Origin: Tunturibacter psychrotolerans
Lineage (GTDB): Bacteria; Acidobacteriota; Terriglobia; Terriglobales; Acidobacteriaceae
Assembly: GCF_040359615.1 (NCBI RefSeq)
Contig: NZ_CP132942.1
Coordinates: 5,518,001 to 5,582,000, forward strand
Direction of reading: 5' to 3'
DNA: 64,000 bases
In this document: positions 34,589 to 42,633 of the stretch, piece after piece
Position numbering within the stretch: position 1 is the first letter of the stretch
Layout of the letters: each line of letters opens with the position of its first letter
Position numbers and translations under genes: made by a program
The notes under the pieces: model-generated
What the model was told of the DNA's origin: nothing
The model's database searches: none
What the model saw: the letters and a program-made list of their open reading frames with translations, nothing else

Positions 34589-35056
34589 TGCTGATCGAGG
34601 TTCTTGGCTTCGTTAATTTGCTTTGCGCAGGCATCCTGGCAGGCGAGGAGTTCGTGGTCCGTTACGGAATTCGCGGCCCCATCGCCAGCATCCATCCAGA
34701 ACCGCAGATCCAGTTGCGCCAAGCGCTGATTCGTAGATTGCGTGTCCTCGTGCCTGCAATATTTAGCGTGGCGCTGATCTCTGGGATTGCAGTGACTTTG
34801 CTTGAGCGCTTGCGCCCGGCGCTGGACTTCCGCTGCGCGGGATTGCTCGCGCTCTTTGTGTTCATCTCGATCACGCTTGCCGGCACTGTACCGATAAATC
34901 AGGCCATACTAACCTGGAAGACCGCAGAGCCGCCTGAGGGCTGGCAAGCGATGATCAAACAGATGGGAACGGCTCGACACAGCGCGGACTTGGGCGGCGA
35001 TCACAGCGTTCGGCCTCTTCCTCGCAGCTGCAGCGCTGCGCGCCGGCCTTAATTAA
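34588..35056 (+). pseudogene. DUF1772-type membrane protein with a late frameshift
   Basis: The frame from ATG 34588 encodes a DUF1772/anthrone-oxygenase-like four-TM protein (LGFVNLLCAGILAGEEFVVR, then LVPAIFSVALISGIAVTLL, LLALFVFISITLAGTVPIN). Near 34963 family-like sequence jumps frame: the open frame continues as MGTARHSADLGGDHSVRP and ends at 35052, whereas the +1 frame from 34964 reads WERLDTARTWAAITAFGLF and stops at 35056, which matches the expected last TM. One extra base around 34961-34963 explains it. This is either a real disruption of the last helix or a sequencing error. Confidence 0.7.
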
Positions 35057-35080
35057 AACTGAGATACCAAAGATATCGAC

Positions 35081-35908
35081 TTACTTCACCCGCCCCACGC
35101 AAAGCCGCGCAGGACGATGTTCCCTGATCGAGACGGACTCGTCGCTAATCTCTGCGGCAGCGCACAGCCCCTGCCAGTCCTCCGCAACAAAGCTGCGCCG
35201 GATCGACACTGGTCCATCGTTCTTCACAAAAGGATGCCAGTCGGCCACGCGTGCCCATAGACGAAAGAGGTGGTACGGCATCGGCTTGCGATGAAGATCG
35301 TCGATGAACCACCCGCGCCGCGCCGTCTGCTCCATCCAGCGCAGAAACAACACGATCTGCGAGTTTGTCAGGTGATGTGTCAGCAGCGAGCAGATCACGA
35401 CATCGATCGGCCCATTCGTATGATCGGCCAGCGCATCCCCAACCAGCCACTCAATCTGCTGGCTCGACGGAGTCGACTCCCGCGCTGCACGAATCGCATC
35501 CGGATTGAGATCGATCCCCGTAAGCCTGACGGGAACTCCGCGCTTCGTCGCCCATCGATCGATCTTCCGCAGCGTGTCTCCGTAGCCGCAGCCAACATCC
35601 ACGATGCGCAACGGAGCAGACAAAGCAGGCCCCGCTGACACCAGCTCTTCAAGCCAGCCGAGTGTGGGCCGCTGCGCCAGCGTAAGCCGGTTCACCCGCG
35701 CAATATCGTGCAAACACGCGCGAAGCTCTTCGTACGAGCACGGCATGTCCATCAGTTCGATCAGATTGGCGCGTCGTGAGAAGTCGAGGCCGTCCGCAAA
35801 TCCAGGAGAGGGAAATGTTGATAGTGGATGGGCGGAAAGAACCTCGGAAGATCCATCGAGGATGTCTTGTGACGAGATTTCGGGGGAAGAGATAGAAGTG
35901 GTCGGCAA
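35081..35908 (-). CDS. Class I SAM-dependent methyltransferase
   Basis: 275 residues. The SAM-binding motif I is RIVDVGCGYGDTLRKI at about 102-117, motif II acid is in LTGIDLNPDAIRAAR, and VVICSLLTHHL follows. The N-terminal SYEELRACLHDIARVNRLTL segment is typical of methyltransferases of the UbiE-like group that act on lipids or polyketides. The TTG start at 35908 is uncertain. The substrate cannot be told; gene neighbours give no pathway. Confidence 0.88.
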   Translation of the reverse strand: MPTTSISSPEISSQDILDGSSEVLSAHPLSTFPSPGFADGLDFSRRANLIELMDMPCSYEELRACLHDIARVNRLTLAQRPTLGWLEELVSAGPALSAPLRIVDVGCGYGDTLRKIDRWATKRGVPVRLTGIDLNPDAIRAARESTPSSQQIEWLVGDALADHTNGPIDVVICSLLTHHLTNSQIVLFLRWMEQTARRGWFIDDLHRKPMPYHLFRLWARVADWHPFVKNDGPVSIRRSFVAEDWQGLCAAAEISDESVSIREHRPARLCVGRVK

Positions 35909-36347
35909 GATGGTCCGTGTTCAGTATAACTGCGTGAGGTAAAACGCCCTTAGGGAAACGCGGTCCACAAAGATGAGTCGAAGAACCCGGATTACTCGGG
36001 CAGCAGGCTCTCTGCTCTGACTCGATCTTCTTCGCGAAGGAAGCATCTTCAAAAATTTGCATCCCTCGAATTGTTTGTCAAGCCCCCAAGAACGAAAGTC
36101 CCTTCTGTACCAACAACATCGGCTTGGCGTATTAGTTTCCTTCGCACAGCTATAATGGAACCAGTGATCGAAAGAGGCAGGACCCCGAGAGGGGTCTTTC
36201 GAGTTTAAGGACCTATCCCCTTTGATTGGACGAATTTAGCTATAACCCCTTTGAAATGAGGATTTTGCAGGAGGTAAAATCAGCAAACCATTCAAAATAG
36301 GATAGTTATCTATACCAACCCCCGGGGGGCACCCCCCCAAGCGATCC
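35909..36347. other. Intergenic stretch with a candidate small RNA or orphan leader (439 bp)
   Basis: No gene of usual size is seen. Plus-strand features are a perfect -10-like TATAAT (36152-36157, poor -35), a terminator-like hairpin (36170-36202), an AGGAGG at 36270-36275 followed by the short reading ATC AGC AAA CCA TTC then a stop, and a 5C-6G-x-7C run (36319-36338). Both flanking genes run leftward, so a plus-strand transcript would not serve either. Confidence 0.4.
36170..36202 (+). ncRNA. Candidate hairpin of a plus-strand small RNA
   Basis: GACCCC-GAGA-GGGGTC is a perfect 6-bp stem with a GAGA loop, extended by CGAAAGA (36170-36176) pairing with TCTTTCG at the far side, with a GGCAG bulge on the left arm. 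It starts about 13 bases after a TATAAT. The stem ends in TTTCGAGTTT, so it could be a terminator of a very short RNA or a leader hairpin. No known RNA family is recognised. Confidence 0.3.
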
Positions 36348-37394
36348 CTAGGATGATTGAAGTGAAGCAGCACGTTCCGAGTAGCCAGAGTTCTCCGATG
36401 CCCGTGCCTCTGCGTAAGCCGCCGCACCCAACAGGGCGCAGGTGTCGTCGAGAATCACGCGAACCGGGACTGATTCAACCAGAGGCGACAGCCGCCCCTT
36501 GTCGATAAAGGCCTGGGTAAACGTGCCGTTCTTCAGCGTCTTCAGAATCTTCGGAGCGATGCCCCCGCCAAGGTACATCCCACCGGTCGCAAGCACCTGC
36601 AAAGCCATGTTGCCGGCCTCCGCGCCGTAGGCTCCGGTGAAGATCTTCATCGTCTCGAAGCACAGCGAACTCGAGCCGTCTTCCGCGCACTGACCGATGA
36701 CTGCGTTCGGGTCCTCGGACAGCATCCGATCGTGAAGCCAGCCCGGTTCGTTGATCTTCTCCACGTCGCGCAGGAAGGTATAGACATTTTTGATTCCGAT
36801 GCCGGAGACAACCCGCTCCCAGCTCACCCGCCCTTTGAGGGTGTTGCGCAGATACTCTAGCAGCGCGATCTCGCGATTGCTCCGCGCAGCAAAGTCAGAG
36901 TGACCACCCTCGGACGGAATCGGACGATGCTTCTTGCCATCCCAGATCAGCAACGCCTGTCCGAGACCGGTGCCCGCCGCCATCAGGCCCGCATGCCCGG
37001 TGGCCTCCGGGTCGCCATCGTGCAGCGTGAAGATGCTCTCCGGCGCAAGCTCGGGGATGCCGTAACCGTTCGCTTCAAGGTCGTTGATGAGAGAGATATG
37101 AGGAATCGAAAGAGACTTGACCAGATCGCGCGTATCCAGGATCCACGGCAGGTTCGTCAGCTTCAGGCGCCCATCGCGAACCGGCCCCGGGCATCCGAAG
37201 CAAGCCGCAAGAATATCTTTGCCTTGAGTTGTATTGGTCCCATCGCCAGCGAGAAACTTGAGAACCACCTCGTCCAGGCTTCCAAACTCATGTGCCGGAA
37301 ACTTCTGGTCGCGGATCGGGTGCAATCGCCCATTTGCGAAGTCGTACAGTGCAAGGTGAACCTTCGTTCCGCCAACATCACCAGCGAGAATCAT
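36348..37394 (-). CDS. glk: Glucokinase (Glk family)
   Basis: ATP-dependent phosphorylation of glucose to glucose 6-phosphate. 348 residues with the ASKHA phosphate loop DVGGTKVHLALYDF at the N-terminus, FGCPGPVRDGRLKLTNLPW near 85, INDLEANGYGI, AAGTGLGQALLIWDG and PSEGGHSDFAARSNREIALL. These are features of PF02685-type Glk rather than ROK kinases (no CxCGxxGC zinc motif). The start codon directly abuts the pgl stop (TAG-ATG), so the two are coupled. It ends the leftward sugar block and feeds zwf. Confidence 0.95.
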   Translation of the reverse strand: MILAGDVGGTKVHLALYDFANGRLHPIRDQKFPAHEFGSLDEVVLKFLAGDGTNTTQGKDILAACFGCPGPVRDGRLKLTNLPWILDTRDLVKSLSIPHISLINDLEANGYGIPELAPESIFTLHDGDPEATGHAGLMAAGTGLGQALLIWDGKKHRPIPSEGGHSDFAARSNREIALLEYLRNTLKGRVSWERVVSGIGIKNVYTFLRDVEKINEPGWLHDRMLSEDPNAVIGQCAEDGSSSLCFETMKIFTGAYGAEAGNMALQVLATGGMYLGGGIAPKILKTLKNGTFTQAFIDKGRLSPLVESVPVRVILDDTCALLGAAAYAEARASENSGYSERAASLQSS

Positions 37395-38192
37395 CTATTT
37401 GAGCTCCAAGGTACCGGTCGAACCGGAATTCGGCGGTGCTGGCAGCTTAGCCGCTGCAGCCGCGTCGAGCAAGAGGGTCAGTTGTCCGCTAGCGGGTCGA
37501 ATCAGCTGCGAGGGGTGGACCTCAGGCTGATATGGACCCAGAAAAACATCGTGCAGCACCTGCGTTTTGCCCGCACCTTCAATCAGAAACGCCACCTCCC
37601 TGCCCTGGTTGATCACAGGCCAAGTCAGCGTGATGCGCCAGGTGTCCTTCTGAGGAACGTGATTTGGAACCACGATGTGGCTCATCTCGTTCAGCGCCTC
37701 GGTGTGGGGGAAGAGCGAAGCTGTATGCCCATCATCACCCATACCAAGCAACACCAGGTCGAAGGTAGGGGTCTCCGCGCCTTCGAGCTTGAACGAATTA
37801 CGAATCGTCGACTCGTAACGCGCCGCCGCAACCTCAGGAGCAAGCTCGCCCTCCATCCTGTGGACGCGTTCGGCCACCAGCGGAACCTTCGAGAGCAGCG
37901 CCTCGTTGGTCATGCGGTAGTTCGACTCAGCATTGTCAGGTGGTACGCAGCGCTCGTCGACCCAATAGAGCTCGAGCTTGTCCCACGGTACCTGCTTCAG
38001 AAACGGCTCAGCAGGATCCGCCAGTTGGCCGAACATCGTCTTGGGCGTTGTGCCACCGGAGATGGCAATGCGAGCCAAACCACGCGCTGCGGCGGCCTTC
38101 ACCACGGCATCCGTAAACAGCTGTGCTCCGGCGCGAGCCGTGGCCGCCGGTGTTGGTGATACTCGATAGGTGACCGAAACAGGACGTGGCAT
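37395..38192 (-). CDS. pgl: 6-phosphogluconolactonase (DevB type)
   Basis: Hydrolyses 6-phosphogluconolactone to 6-phosphogluconate, after zwf and before gnd. 265 residues with LARIAISGGTTPKTMF, LYWVDERCVPPDNAESNYRM and VLLGMGDDGHTASLFPH, the standard NagB-fold signatures. ATG 38192 (MPRPVSVTYRV) is chosen by family length; the frame is open upstream to 38615 but overlaps zwf and looks non-coding. glk follows immediately; zwf precedes it by 172 bases that hold a strong hairpin. Confidence 0.93.
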   Translation of the reverse strand: MPRPVSVTYRVSPTPAATARAGAQLFTDAVVKAAAARGLARIAISGGTTPKTMFGQLADPAEPFLKQVPWDKLELYWVDERCVPPDNAESNYRMTNEALLSKVPLVAERVHRMEGELAPEVAAARYESTIRNSFKLEGAETPTFDLVLLGMGDDGHTASLFPHTEALNEMSHIVVPNHVPQKDTWRITLTWPVINQGREVAFLIEGAGKTQVLHDVFLGPYQPEVHPSQLIRPASGQLTLLLDAAAAAKLPAPPNSGSTGTLELK

Positions 38193-38245
38193 AGGGATCT
38201 CGCAAAGGTGAAATGGAAGTACGAACAACCCTTGAAACGGATGAA

Positions 38246-38274
38246 CTCCGGAACGAGTTTCACACGTTCCGGAG
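38246..38274 (-). promoter_or_regulatory. Hairpin in the zwf-pgl gap (processing site, attenuator or partial terminator)
   Basis: Perfect 10-bp stem CTCCGGAACG (38246-38255) with CGTTCCGGAG (38265-38274), 9-base loop, no T run on the minus strand. It lies 91 bases after the zwf stop and 53 bases before pgl; it may protect zwf mRNA or reduce read-through rather than terminate fully. Confidence 0.5.
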
Positions 38275-38364
38275 TCCAACCGAACATTTTGATGCATAAC
38301 CACTAAAACCGGCGTCTTGTCAGAATCAGAGATCCGATCTGCAGTATGCCGTCTCGCGAAAGCT

Positions 38365-39912
38365 CTACAGCGGCTGCCACTTCCGGCCATCCTTCGCCAG
38401 AAGTTCATCCGCGCAGTCCGGCCCTTCGGAGCCCGCTGCGTAGTTTGGAAAGTGCTTGCCTTCGACCTTGGCCCACGCCTCGAGGATCGGTGTAAACAGC
38501 GCCCAGGTCGCCTCAACGCCATCGCGGTGCGCAAACAACGTCGCATCGCCAAGCATCGCATCGAGCAGCAGCCGCTCATAACCGTTCGCCGACGACTTGC
38601 CGAACGCATCCGCATAGCTGAACGCCATGTTCACCTGCGCCAGATTCGTCGTCGGGCCAGGAACCTTCGCACCAAACTGCAGCGAGATCCCCTCGTCGGG
38701 CTGAATCCGCATCGTGATGACGTTCGGCTCGATGTTGTCGCCGGTGCTGTTGGACTTGAACAGGTGCAACGGCGGCTGTTTGAAGACAATCGTCACTTCT
38801 GTCACGCGCTTCGCCAGCCTCTTCCCAGCGCGAAGATAGAACGGAACCCCGGCCCAGCGCCAGTTCTCGATCTCAACCCGAATCGCCGCAAAGGTCTCAG
38901 TGCTCGAGGTCGGAGAGACGCGATCTTCCTGCCGATAACCAACAACGTCCTTGCCATCCACCTTGCCCGGACCATACTGTCCACGCACCGTGTTGTTGAC
39001 GGGAATCCCCTCAATCGCACGCCACACCTTCAGCTTCTCGGTACGCACTGCCCCAGCCTCGAACGAGTCTGGCGGTTCCATCGCCACAAACGAAAGAACC
39101 TCCATCACATGGTTCTGCAACACATCGCGAACAGCACCGGCCTTCTCATAAAACGGTCCGCGCCCTTCGATACCAATCGACTCAGCAGCCGTGATCTCGA
39201 CATGGTCAATGTAGTTACGATTCCAGACCGGCTCAAAGATCCCGTTACCAAAACGAAATACGAGAATATTCTGAACGGTCTCTTTGCCAAGATAGTGATC
39301 GATACGGAAGATCTGATCTTCGGCCAGCACATCGTTGATCTCGTCGTTGAGCTTTCTCGCCGACTCAAGATCAGTGCCAAACGGCTTCTCGATGATCACG
39401 CGCACCCAATGCTTATCCCCAGCTTCCGGCTTGGCCATGCCATGCTTGCCCAAACGTCGCGTAATGTCCGCGAAGAACTCCGGCGCGACTGCAAGATAGA
39501 ACAGTCGATTGCCCTTGGTGTTGAACTTGCCATCAAGCTCTGCCAGATGCGCCTTCAGTTTGTCGAATCCGGCGTCATCGTCAAACTCTGTCGCAAAGTA
39601 GGAAACGCGATCCATAAACGGCTTCAACTTCGGATCATTCTCCTCAACTCCGCCGCCCTTCATAATCCCGTCTTTCATATCAGGACCAAACGTAGCGCTC
39701 AGGTCGCGACGCGCAACACCGACCACCGCGAAATCCTTCGGCAAAAGTCCCGACTGATCCAGGTGATAAAGCGCAGGCAGAAGCTTGCGCTTCGTAAGAT
39801 CACCCGAAGCGCCGAAGATAACAACGATGCATGGCTCTGGAATGCGCTCACCCTTCTTGGTGGCATCCGCCGCCGCTGCCGATACGCCAACTGGTACTGT
39901 GCTTGTGCTCAT
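38365..39912 (-). CDS. zwf: Glucose-6-phosphate 1-dehydrogenase
   Basis: Oxidises glucose 6-phosphate to 6-phosphogluconolactone with NAD(P)+. 515 residues. The nucleotide-binding site is VIFGASGDLTKRKLLPALYHL at about 30-50; the substrate/catalytic signature is RIDHYLGKETVQN at about 205-217. ATG 39912 has AAGGAG six bases upstream. It sits between gnd and pgl, all on the minus strand, in the order gnd-zwf-pgl-glk. There is a ~100-base gap to gnd, which could hold its own promoter. Confidence 0.97.
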   Translation of the reverse strand: MSTSTVPVGVSAAAADATKKGERIPEPCIVVIFGASGDLTKRKLLPALYHLDQSGLLPKDFAVVGVARRDLSATFGPDMKDGIMKGGGVEENDPKLKPFMDRVSYFATEFDDDAGFDKLKAHLAELDGKFNTKGNRLFYLAVAPEFFADITRRLGKHGMAKPEAGDKHWVRVIIEKPFGTDLESARKLNDEINDVLAEDQIFRIDHYLGKETVQNILVFRFGNGIFEPVWNRNYIDHVEITAAESIGIEGRGPFYEKAGAVRDVLQNHVMEVLSFVAMEPPDSFEAGAVRTEKLKVWRAIEGIPVNNTVRGQYGPGKVDGKDVVGYRQEDRVSPTSSTETFAAIRVEIENWRWAGVPFYLRAGKRLAKRVTEVTIVFKQPPLHLFKSNSTGDNIEPNVITMRIQPDEGISLQFGAKVPGPTTNLAQVNMAFSYADAFGKSSANGYERLLLDAMLGDATLFAHRDGVEATWALFTPILEAWAKVEGKHFPNYAAGSEGPDCADELLAKDGRKWQPL

Positions 39913-40015
39913 AATCTGCTCCTTACAAAACCTTCCATGCTGTGCCCACAGATAAACCGCCAGGCGTTGGAGTTCAAAGTACGCGCCGGATCCGTCCCGC
40001 GCACGTCCAGCAAAA

Positions 40016-40921
40016 CTACGACTTCTTCACGTCGTGACCACCAAAAGCTCCTCGCATAATCGAGATCATGCGATCCGTAAAATTATTCTCCTCCCGCGAG
40101 CGAATACGGCGAATCAACGACTCCGTAATCACCGGCGCGGAAACGTTCAGATCGATCGCCTCCGTCACCGTCCAACGCCCTTCGCCCGAATCCGGAACAT
40201 AAGCCTCCAGCCCATCCAGCGTAGGATTCTTCGCCAGCGCATCGGCCGTCAAATCCAGCAGCCACGAACGCACCACCGAACCCTTCTGCCAGATCTTCGA
40301 TATCTGCGTCAGATCGAGATCCAAAGGCTTCTTCGCTTTCATGATCGAGAAGCCCTCTGCATACGCCTGCATCATGCCATATTCGATGCCATTATGAACC
40401 ATCTTCACGAAGTGACCAGCACCCGAGGGCCCAACATGCCCCCAGCCCTCGTTCTTTGCAGGAGCCAGCGTCTCGAAGATCGGCCTCAACCGCTCCACCG
40501 GCTCCTTATCGCCGCCGATCATCATGCTGTAACCCTCTTTCAAACCCCACACGCCGCCCGAAGTACCGCAGTCAACGTAGTTGAACCCTTTGTTCGTCGC
40601 CTCTGCATGTCGGCGCTGCGTATCTTTATAGTTCGAGTTACCGCCATCGATAAACGTGTCACCCTTCTGCATCAGCGGCTCAAGCTTCGCAATCGTCTGA
40701 TCGACCGGATCACCCGACGGCACCATGATCCACACCGCGCGGGGCGCAGCAAGATTTTTTACCAGTTCTTCGAGCGAGTTCACTCCCACCGAACCGTTCG
40801 CCGTAAGCTTCGCTGTCGCGTCTTTATTGAAGTCGAAGCCAACGACCTTATGACCTGCAAGACGTAGCCGTTCTGCCATGTTGAAGCCCATCTTGCCAAG
40901 TCCGATAATTCCCAGTTCCAT
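40016..40921 (-). CDS. gnd: 6-phosphogluconate dehydrogenase (decarboxylating), short NAD-type
   Basis: Oxidative decarboxylation of 6-phosphogluconate to ribulose 5-phosphate. 301 residues, so the short GntZ/YqeC-like class (often NAD+-preferring) rather than the ~470-residue NADP+ form. Key segments are GIIGLGKMGFNMAERL, FIDGGNSNYKDTQRR, GTSGGVWGLKEGYSMMIGG and the catalytic GAGHFVKMVHNGIEYGMMQ. If NAD+ is used, this step would not supply NADPH (inference). A HAD-hydrolase gene precedes it by 13 bases. Confidence 0.94.
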   Translation of the reverse strand: MELGIIGLGKMGFNMAERLRLAGHKVVGFDFNKDATAKLTANGSVGVNSLEELVKNLAAPRAVWIMVPSGDPVDQTIAKLEPLMQKGDTFIDGGNSNYKDTQRRHAEATNKGFNYVDCGTSGGVWGLKEGYSMMIGGDKEPVERLRPIFETLAPAKNEGWGHVGPSGAGHFVKMVHNGIEYGMMQAYAEGFSIMKAKKPLDLDLTQISKIWQKGSVVRSWLLDLTADALAKNPTLDGLEAYVPDSGEGRWTVTEAIDLNVSAPVITESLIRRIRSREENNFTDRMISIMRGAFGGHDVKKS

Positions 40922-40934
40922 CTATCTTCCTTCC

Positions 40935-41567
40935 TTATGCGGCGCGTAGACCGAGTTGTGCAAGCTCATCTCTGAGCTGAGTTGGTGATTCAAAGCGAAT
41001 CGCCCGCATGCCGAGAGATCCCGCGGCAATACAGTTTTCAACGTTGTCATCGATAAAAAGAGCGGTCTCCGCCAGATGACCCGAGATCTCGATCGCTGCG
41101 CGATAGATTTCAGGATGCGGCTTCATCTCATGCACGTAACCGGAGCAGATGAAATAGTCAAAGAAAGGCCTCAGTCGAAAAGCATCCAGCCGGTGCTCAT
41201 TCAGTTCGCGGCTTTCATTGTTCAGCGTCGCCAGCTTATACCGGCTCGAAGTGCCGAGCTTCCCAAGAATGTCTAAGCTCTCCGGATGAAGGATCTTGCT
41301 TTCAGCGCAGACCTGCGGCCACAATTCACTGAACGTGATATTTGGGTTTTGATTCAGAACAGTCAGATTGAAGAAGTGCTCAGCCGTTGAAAGCCCTCGC
41401 TCCCAGAAGTAGTTCGCTTCTTCATGACGCGACTCGTAATCGGCCAGATCCACGCCGAGCCTGGTCAAAACTTCCTTCCGCTGGCCTCTATCCCACCCAT
41501 TAGTAAGCAAAACCCCACCTACATCCCAGAAGATCGTCTTGATCTTGATGTTCGAGGAAGATCTCAC
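40935..41567 (-). CDS. HAD-superfamily hydrolase
   Basis: 210 residues with a Rossmannoid HAD fold. Motif I is FWDVGGVLLTNGWD (nucleophile Asp15; the usual second Asp is Gly, as in many epoxide-hydrolase-N-like HADs), motif II LATLNNES, motif III Lys in HEMKPHPEIYRAAI and motif IV FIDDNVEN. Motif I variation fits dehalogenase/YihX-like members, some of which act as sugar-phosphate phosphatases. GTG 41567 overlaps the SDR stop (GTGA), and gnd follows by 13 bases, so it belongs to the sugar operon. Confidence 0.9.
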   Translation of the reverse strand: MRSSSNIKIKTIFWDVGGVLLTNGWDRGQRKEVLTRLGVDLADYESRHEEANYFWERGLSTAEHFFNLTVLNQNPNITFSELWPQVCAESKILHPESLDILGKLGTSSRYKLATLNNESRELNEHRLDAFRLRPFFDYFICSGYVHEMKPHPEIYRAAIEISGHLAETALFIDDNVENCIAAGSLGMRAIRFESPTQLRDELAQLGLRAA

Positions 41568-42415
41568 TTACCCTCCGGAAAATCTGCCCCGACCGTCACC
41601 TGCTCCCACGCAGCGATCTCCTTTTGCCAGTTATCCAGCTTGCCGCGAAATCGTTGCAGCGCGCTACGACCCAACAAAAGATGCAGCGGCGGATTGGGAG
41701 TTTCGACGACCTGAATCATCGCCTGAACCGCACGCACAGGATCGCCCGGCTGCTTCCCATCATTCTCCACGAAGTACTTCCGCATGTTGGCAGCAGTCTT
41801 GTCGTAGTCCGCGATCTTCGTCTTCGCAATCACTCCAGAGCGGCCCAGAAAATCAGTGCGGAACGGGCCCGGTTCAATGACCGTGACATGTATCCCCAGT
41901 GGCGCAAGCTCCGCAGCCAGTGCCTCCGAAAGCCCTTCCACTGCGAACTTGGTCGCGTTGTACATCCCGATGCCCTGGCCGCCGATCAGGCCGCCGATCG
42001 ACGAAAGGTTGAGAATGTGTCCGCTGCGCTGCTTTCGAAGATGAGGCAGAAAAGCACGCGTGACCTTCAAGAGACCGAAGACGTTGGTTTCAAACATCGG
42101 CATAAATTCCGCCTCTGAAACCTCTTCAATCGCACCGGCAACCCCATAGCCCGCATTGTTCACCAGAACATCCACCTGGCCGAACTGCGCAAACGCCTGG
42201 GTCACTGCCGAATCCACTTGACCGGCGTCGGTCACATCAAGAGCTAAGACCCTCGCCGTCTGCGGATATTGTTTTTCTAAATCTGCAACCTTGTCGAGCT
42301 TTCGAGCTGTCGCAACGACCTTACCGCCAGACTTAAGAACCCCTTCGGCGAGGAGTCGGCCAAATCCGGTGGACGCTCCCGTGATGAACCAGACACGTTG
42401 AATCGATTGAGTCAT
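41564..42415 (-). CDS. Short-chain dehydrogenase/reductase
   Basis: 283 residues. NAD(P)-binding TGASTGFGRLLAEG at about 11-24, VNNAGYG near 90, the active-site Ser in LNLSSIGGLIGG and Tyr-x3-Lys in YNATKFAVEG. A basic residue after the first strand (ATARKLDK) suggests NADP(H). ATG 42415 has GGAG just upstream; the longer frame to 42499 looks non-coding. It overlaps the HAD gene and lies after tkt; its substrate is unknown, though a sugar or aldehyde is suggested by context. Confidence 0.92.
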   Translation of the reverse strand: MTQSIQRVWFITGASTGFGRLLAEGVLKSGGKVVATARKLDKVADLEKQYPQTARVLALDVTDAGQVDSAVTQAFAQFGQVDVLVNNAGYGVAGAIEEVSEAEFMPMFETNVFGLLKVTRAFLPHLRKQRSGHILNLSSIGGLIGGQGIGMYNATKFAVEGLSEALAAELAPLGIHVTVIEPGPFRTDFLGRSGVIAKTKIADYDKTAANMRKYFVENDGKQPGDPVRAVQAMIQVVETPNPPLHLLLGRSALQRFRGKLDNWQKEIAAWEQVTVGADFPEGK

Positions 42416-42603
42416 GATCTCCAATGCTCCAAAGGCTGCGTCTCTCGGGCCAACTCGATGAAATTCGCTCGGCTCCGACGAGCAACATCGCTCCTGCAAT
42501 CAGCCTTCATAGTGTTCAGGATAAGATGCTCGGGCCTAGCCGCAAGGCGCAAATGAGTCGCAATCAGGCTTGAGTAGACACGGAGTATGTTGCCAAACGG
42601 TAA

Positions 42604-42628
42604 AAGGCGGGGCAATCAGCCCCGCCTT
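42604..42628 (-). terminator. Rho-independent terminator of tkt
   Basis: Perfect 10-bp stem: AAGGCGGGGC (42604-42613), 5-base loop, GCCCCGCCTT (42619-42628). On the minus strand the stem is followed by TTACC and starts right after the tkt stop at 42634, so tkt is probably a separate transcription unit from the SDR-HAD-gnd genes. Confidence 0.85.
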
Positions 42629-42633
42629 CTCGT

